From contig JAUWOJ010000016.1 of assembly GCA_030612175.1 (NCBI GenBank), positions 1 to 16,791 of the forward strand: a stretch of 16,791 nucleotides of DNA. The letters run 5' to 3'. Both the position numbers and the translations under genes were made by a program. The stretch's first letter is position 1. Each line of letters begins with the position of its first letter. The notes below the pieces were generated by a model. It worked only from the letters and a program-made list of their open reading frames with translations, was not told where the DNA came from and searched no databases. Positions 14,101-16,791 of the stretch are shown piece after piece. Source of the DNA: Candidatus Bipolaricaulota bacterium. Lineage in GTDB: Bacteria > Bipolaricaulota > Bipolaricaulia > UBA7950 > UBA9294.

Positions 14101-15861
14101 GTGATACGTATCTGCTTTGTCACAGCGGTATTGCTATTGACGCTGACGTGGGGAGTAGCAGCTACCTCTATCTCCGGACAATGGGAAACTGGAATTAATC
14201 TTGATCCATCTGGTTTAGCGTTCGAAGGTTCCCTGAAGGACATCAGCTCAACACTAGCGGTGGACTACACGCGCGATAGCTGGGTGTTGGGGTCGGACTC
14301 GGTGTTCAACTTGGGCGGATTTGATCTACAGAAGTTCACCGCCTCGGGAAAGCTAGACGAATTGACAATCGACTCAACACTGCAGTTCGATCCGACGGTC
14401 GTCAACAGCGTGACCTATGAGCTTGCTACTGGCGAGTCTTACCAGGCTCAGTCTGTGGCCAGCGTGTTGAGTACCGGCGCCCAAGAAATGTGGAGTGATC
14501 CAATCTGGAACTGTGTACAGCTCGATGAGGCCATCACCTATGCGCCATCAGCATTTAGCTCTCTACAGGCCAATGTACAGATCTCCTTGTCCGAGATGAA
14601 TCTCGAGTGGTTGTTCTACCTCAAAGGAAACGACTTTGAGGCTAAGACCGTTACCGGGAAATGGGTCTACGGAAATCCTTACGATGATTGGGAGAGTGTA
14701 ATCACACAAACCGGCTCCTACACGGCTTCGGCTTGCCTCCCCCGGTATGGAGCGGGGTCCAAGCTGACCTTAAGCGGAACAGCCGGCAATATACTGATCA
14801 CCAGTCACACGTACTTCAACCTGGAGGAGTACTCCTACAACGAGCTGAAGACTTTGGTCTATGCCAAGACCCACATCAGAGACACGCTCAAGTTGGGAGG
14901 TTCCTACTACCTGCCCAAGGTAAGCGGGGAAACCTGGGAAGCCACATTTACGCGTGAGTTTATCACCCTGGAGGGAATGAGCCTGGGTTGTGCCCAATTT
15001 GACGTGGGATTGAACATAACCCGCGAAGGGTTCGACTGGTTCAAGATCCTGGTGACCAATATCGAGGTCTCCCCATTTCTCAACCTTGATACACTGATCA
15101 CGTTCACCACAACTAGCCAGGAGATCGTCCTGGAGCCAGCCCTATGTCTCAGCGACACAGGGAGTGTCACCCTTCATCTCGACCTGGACTGGAATGCCGC
15201 CGATGCCTCCTTGAATGGGTTGATCTTTAACGGCATCAGCATGTCTTGCAGCTGGAGCGGACTTACGTTCAGCAGCGCCACCTCGTTCAACCCCGTGTTT
15301 GGCCCATCGGGCTACTATCTGGCAGCGGATGTCAACTCGCCTACTACCTACGGGTTCTTCATTCCCGACAAGAACTTCGCCAAAGAGGAATTCAACTGTA
15401 CGACCGGCGTGGGCTACTACACAGAGGTGTGCTACCCGGAGGAGTACTACAATATCTGGGAGATGTTAACCATCGAGAGCAGCACTGAGGGCTGCTGCGA
15501 CGAAGACTGCAAGTGGGAGGTTAACACATACTTCGGCGATCGACAAATCCTGATTGCAAACAGTTTCTGGTTCTGGTACAAGGATGAGGACGGACAGTTC
15601 TACGAGTACAACACAGAGGACACCCCGGCGAAGGTCACGGCACCAATCGTCTCTGGCTCGGCTAAGCCCTACTGCGAGGACGACAATGTAAGCTATGGGG
15701 TTGCTTACTACGACGCCGATGAGAACACCATGTTGGGTTGGGTGAAGACCGATGTGGACCTCGTTATTCCCCTATCATCCCGGGTTCACCTAACATTCGG
15801 CGCTGCGGTCAGTGTATACGGCTGGGAAGAACTGAAGCTCGGCTTTGTACTAGGCTGGTGA
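14101..15861 (+). CDS. Exported beta-rich protein, probable outer-membrane barrel
   Basis: I do not recognise a named family. The protein (about 586 residues) begins with a signal peptide (VIRICFVTAVLLLTLTWGVAA, likely cut after VAA) and then consists of alternating polar/aromatic beta-strand sequence throughout. It ends VHLTFGAAVSVYGWEELKLGFVLGW: the last strand is amphipathic and the final residue is Trp, as in the C-terminal signal of BAM-assembled barrels. The mature part has 11 cysteines, concentrated at CCDEDC and nearby, unusual for a barrel. Codons are more often C-ended than in neighbouring genes, which suggests high expression. GTG at 14101 is the only start that begins at a signal peptide; GGAAGGAGG (14080-14088) lies upstream with a long 12-nt spacing. 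The frame is open upstream to 13900, but that part has no signal peptide or family character. Confidence 0.75.
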   Translation: MIRICFVTAVLLLTLTWGVAATSISGQWETGINLDPSGLAFEGSLKDISSTLAVDYTRDSWVLGSDSVFNLGGFDLQKFTASGKLDELTIDSTLQFDPTVVNSVTYELATGESYQAQSVASVLSTGAQEMWSDPIWNCVQLDEAITYAPSAFSSLQANVQISLSEMNLEWLFYLKGNDFEAKTVTGKWVYGNPYDDWESVITQTGSYTASACLPRYGAGSKLTLSGTAGNILITSHTYFNLEEYSYNELKTLVYAKTHIRDTLKLGGSYYLPKVSGETWEATFTREFITLEGMSLGCAQFDVGLNITREGFDWFKILVTNIEVSPFLNLDTLITFTTTSQEIVLEPALCLSDTGSVTLHLDLDWNAADASLNGLIFNGISMSCSWSGLTFSSATSFNPVFGPSGYYLAADVNSPTTYGFFIPDKNFAKEEFNCTTGVGYYTEVCYPEEYYNIWEMLTIESSTEGCCDEDCKWEVNTYFGDRQILIANSFWFWYKDEDGQFYEYNTEDTPAKVTAPIVSGSAKPYCEDDNVSYGVAYYDADENTMLGWVKTDVDLVIPLSSRVHLTFGAAVSVYGWEELKLGFVLGW

Positions 15862-15901
15862 ATGGGATCTTTGCCGGTTCGGAAGCTTGGAGTCGGAAGA
15901 G

Positions 15902-15925
15902 AAAAAGGGGACAGGCTACTTTTCC
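15902..15925. repeat. REP-like dispersed motif
   Basis: The segment containing AAGGGGACAGGCTACTTTT resembles a short sequence that I know as widely dispersed in bacterial genomes and metagenomes, often near REP-associated tyrosine (Y1) transposase genes. Only one copy is in this window, so the repeat nature rests on recollection. It lies between two convergent genes and contains the purB stop codon on the minus strand. Confidence 0.4.
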
Positions 15926-16791
15926 TGAGCGATGATTCTTTGGCTAGTGGCACGAAGCTCGTTAAGAAAGGCTTCCTCGTCAAACACCTTTTCTTCCAAT
16001 AGCTTTGCCAACTTAGAATCCTCTTGTAGAACGGACAACAGTGATCTATTATCACGAGAGGCTGTTAATGATGCGCTCTTGATTGCTTGGTGCGCCACGG
16101 CGCGACTGACTCCGCGCTCGATCAACTCGGTCAACAGAATCTGCGAGTAGATCGCGCCCTTGGCCAGCCCAATGTTCTTCTCAATGTTCTTTCGGTGAAC
16201 TACAAGCCCAGCGATGAGGCCGGTCATCTTAACTAGCATATAGTGAATGAGGCTGAAGCTATCCGGAATGACGATCCGCTCCACTGAGGAGTGCGACATG
16301 TCTCGCTCGTGCCACAGAGCGACGTTTTCCAGGGCTGATTGCACGTTCCCTCTCAGGATACGTGCCAGACCACAGATACGTTCCGATACAATTGGATTTC
16401 GTTTATGAGGCATCGATGAGGATCCTTCAGGGGCCGGCTCTTCGATCTCTGCCACCTCGCTTCGGGAAAGATGCCTAATTTCCAAGGCAATCTTCTCCAA
16501 CGTGGTTCCGGTAATCGCAATTGCCGCTATTACTTCGGCGTGCCGATCTCGCTGCAAAATCTGGCTCGCCACTTTGGCTGGTTGAAGTTGCAACCGCTCA
16601 CAAGCAAGCCTCTCCACATCAGCAGAAACCCGTGAGTAGGTCCCTACCGGCCCGGACAGCTTTCCAATTGAGATTATCTCTTTGGCGCGCTCGAGACGGC
16701 TGATGTCTCTCACAATTTCCGCATGCCACAAGAAGAACTTCAACCCAAGGGTCGTTGGCTCAGCATGCATCCCGTGTGTTCGGCCAACAAT
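15916..16791 (-). CDS. purB: Adenylosuccinate lyase, partial (N-terminus beyond right edge)
   Basis: PurB cleaves adenylosuccinate to AMP and SAICAR to AICAR in purine synthesis. The 291 residues visible are the C-terminal two thirds. They include GRTHGMHAEPTTLGLK with the catalytic His at the edge, GPVGTYS, the fumarase/aspartase superfamily signature GSSSMPHKRNP with the catalytic Ser loop, ENVALWHERDMSHSSVER, and the C-terminal helices ending FLNELRATSQRIIAQEK. About 140 N-terminal residues should lie outside the window. The stop codon TAG falls within the REP-like motif at 15902-15925, so the original C-terminus may have been altered slightly. It faces the exported-protein gene tail-to-tail with 54 bp between. 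Confidence 0.95.
   Translation of the reverse strand: MVGRTHGMHAEPTTLGLKFFLWHAEIVRDISRLERAKEIISIGKLSGPVGTYSRVSADVERLACERLQLQPAKVASQILQRDRHAEVIAAIAITGTTLEKIALEIRHLSRSEVAEIEEPAPEGSSSMPHKRNPIVSERICGLARILRGNVQSALENVALWHERDMSHSSVERIVIPDSFSLIHYMLVKMTGLIAGLVVHRKNIEKNIGLAKGAIYSQILLTELIERGVSRAVAHQAIKSASLTASRDNRSLLSVLQEDSKLAKLLEEKVFDEEAFLNELRATSQRIIAQEK

Noticed and set aside
1..16791. CRISPR array, prophage, insertion sequence or toxin-antitoxin pair
   Set aside because: No direct-repeat array, transposase, integrase, phage structural gene or toxin-like pair was seen on reading both strands.

Overview
The window looks like chromosomal DNA of a free-living bacterium with moderate GC content. Genes are tightly packed, often with 1-4 bp start/stop overlaps, and GTG or TTG starts are common. 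The bacterial RNase P RNA, tRNA-Pro with an encoded CCA end, DnaX, YbaB and RecR are clearly bacterial. A 586-residue exported, beta-rich protein that ends in an aromatic residue suggests a diderm. The mix (DUF501, a C4 zinc-ribbon protein beside the RNase P RNA locus, a YugP-type peptidase, an outer-membrane-like protein) does not point to a familiar model phylum. A deep-branching candidate phylum such as Bipolaricaulota would fit, but that is only an inference.

Left part (1-2513). The first ~160 bases are very AT-rich (about 28% GC) and hold a piece of an unrelated minus-strand reading frame. They abut a short-chain dehydrogenase (SDR) gene that has lost its first ~35-40 codons, so there is a junction near 150-165. 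Converging on the SDR is a minus-strand pair, ychF then the threonylcarbamoyl-AMP synthase gene tsaC, coupled by an ATGA overlap.

Lipoyl block (2611-5644). Five overlapping plus-strand genes encode a free-standing 75-residue lipoyl domain, LipB octanoyltransferase, LipA lipoyl synthase, a single-domain LplA-type ligase and a DUF501 protein. De novo lipoate synthesis, salvage or transfer, and a dedicated small lipoyl carrier lie in one operon with no E2 catalytic domain. This is the most interesting system in the window. A second, complete SDR gene follows on the minus strand with its own promoter.

Replication and repair block (6639-9191). A good promoter drives tRNA-Pro(UGG), directly followed by dnaX (TTG start), ybaB and recR.

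Central and right part (9235-13840). A coiled-coil/zinc-ribbon protein is followed by a TPM-domain membrane protein with a cytosolic zinc ribbon. The stop codon of that gene lies inside helix P1 of the RNase P RNA gene rnpB. Then come a vanZ-like gene, a yugP-like membrane zinc peptidase gene, rpe and ribD, the last three linked by 4-bp overlaps.

Right end (14101-16791). A Cys-rich exported beta-barrel candidate converges on a partial purB (adenylosuccinate lyase). The purB stop codon lies in a short sequence that resembles a widespread dispersed REP-like element.
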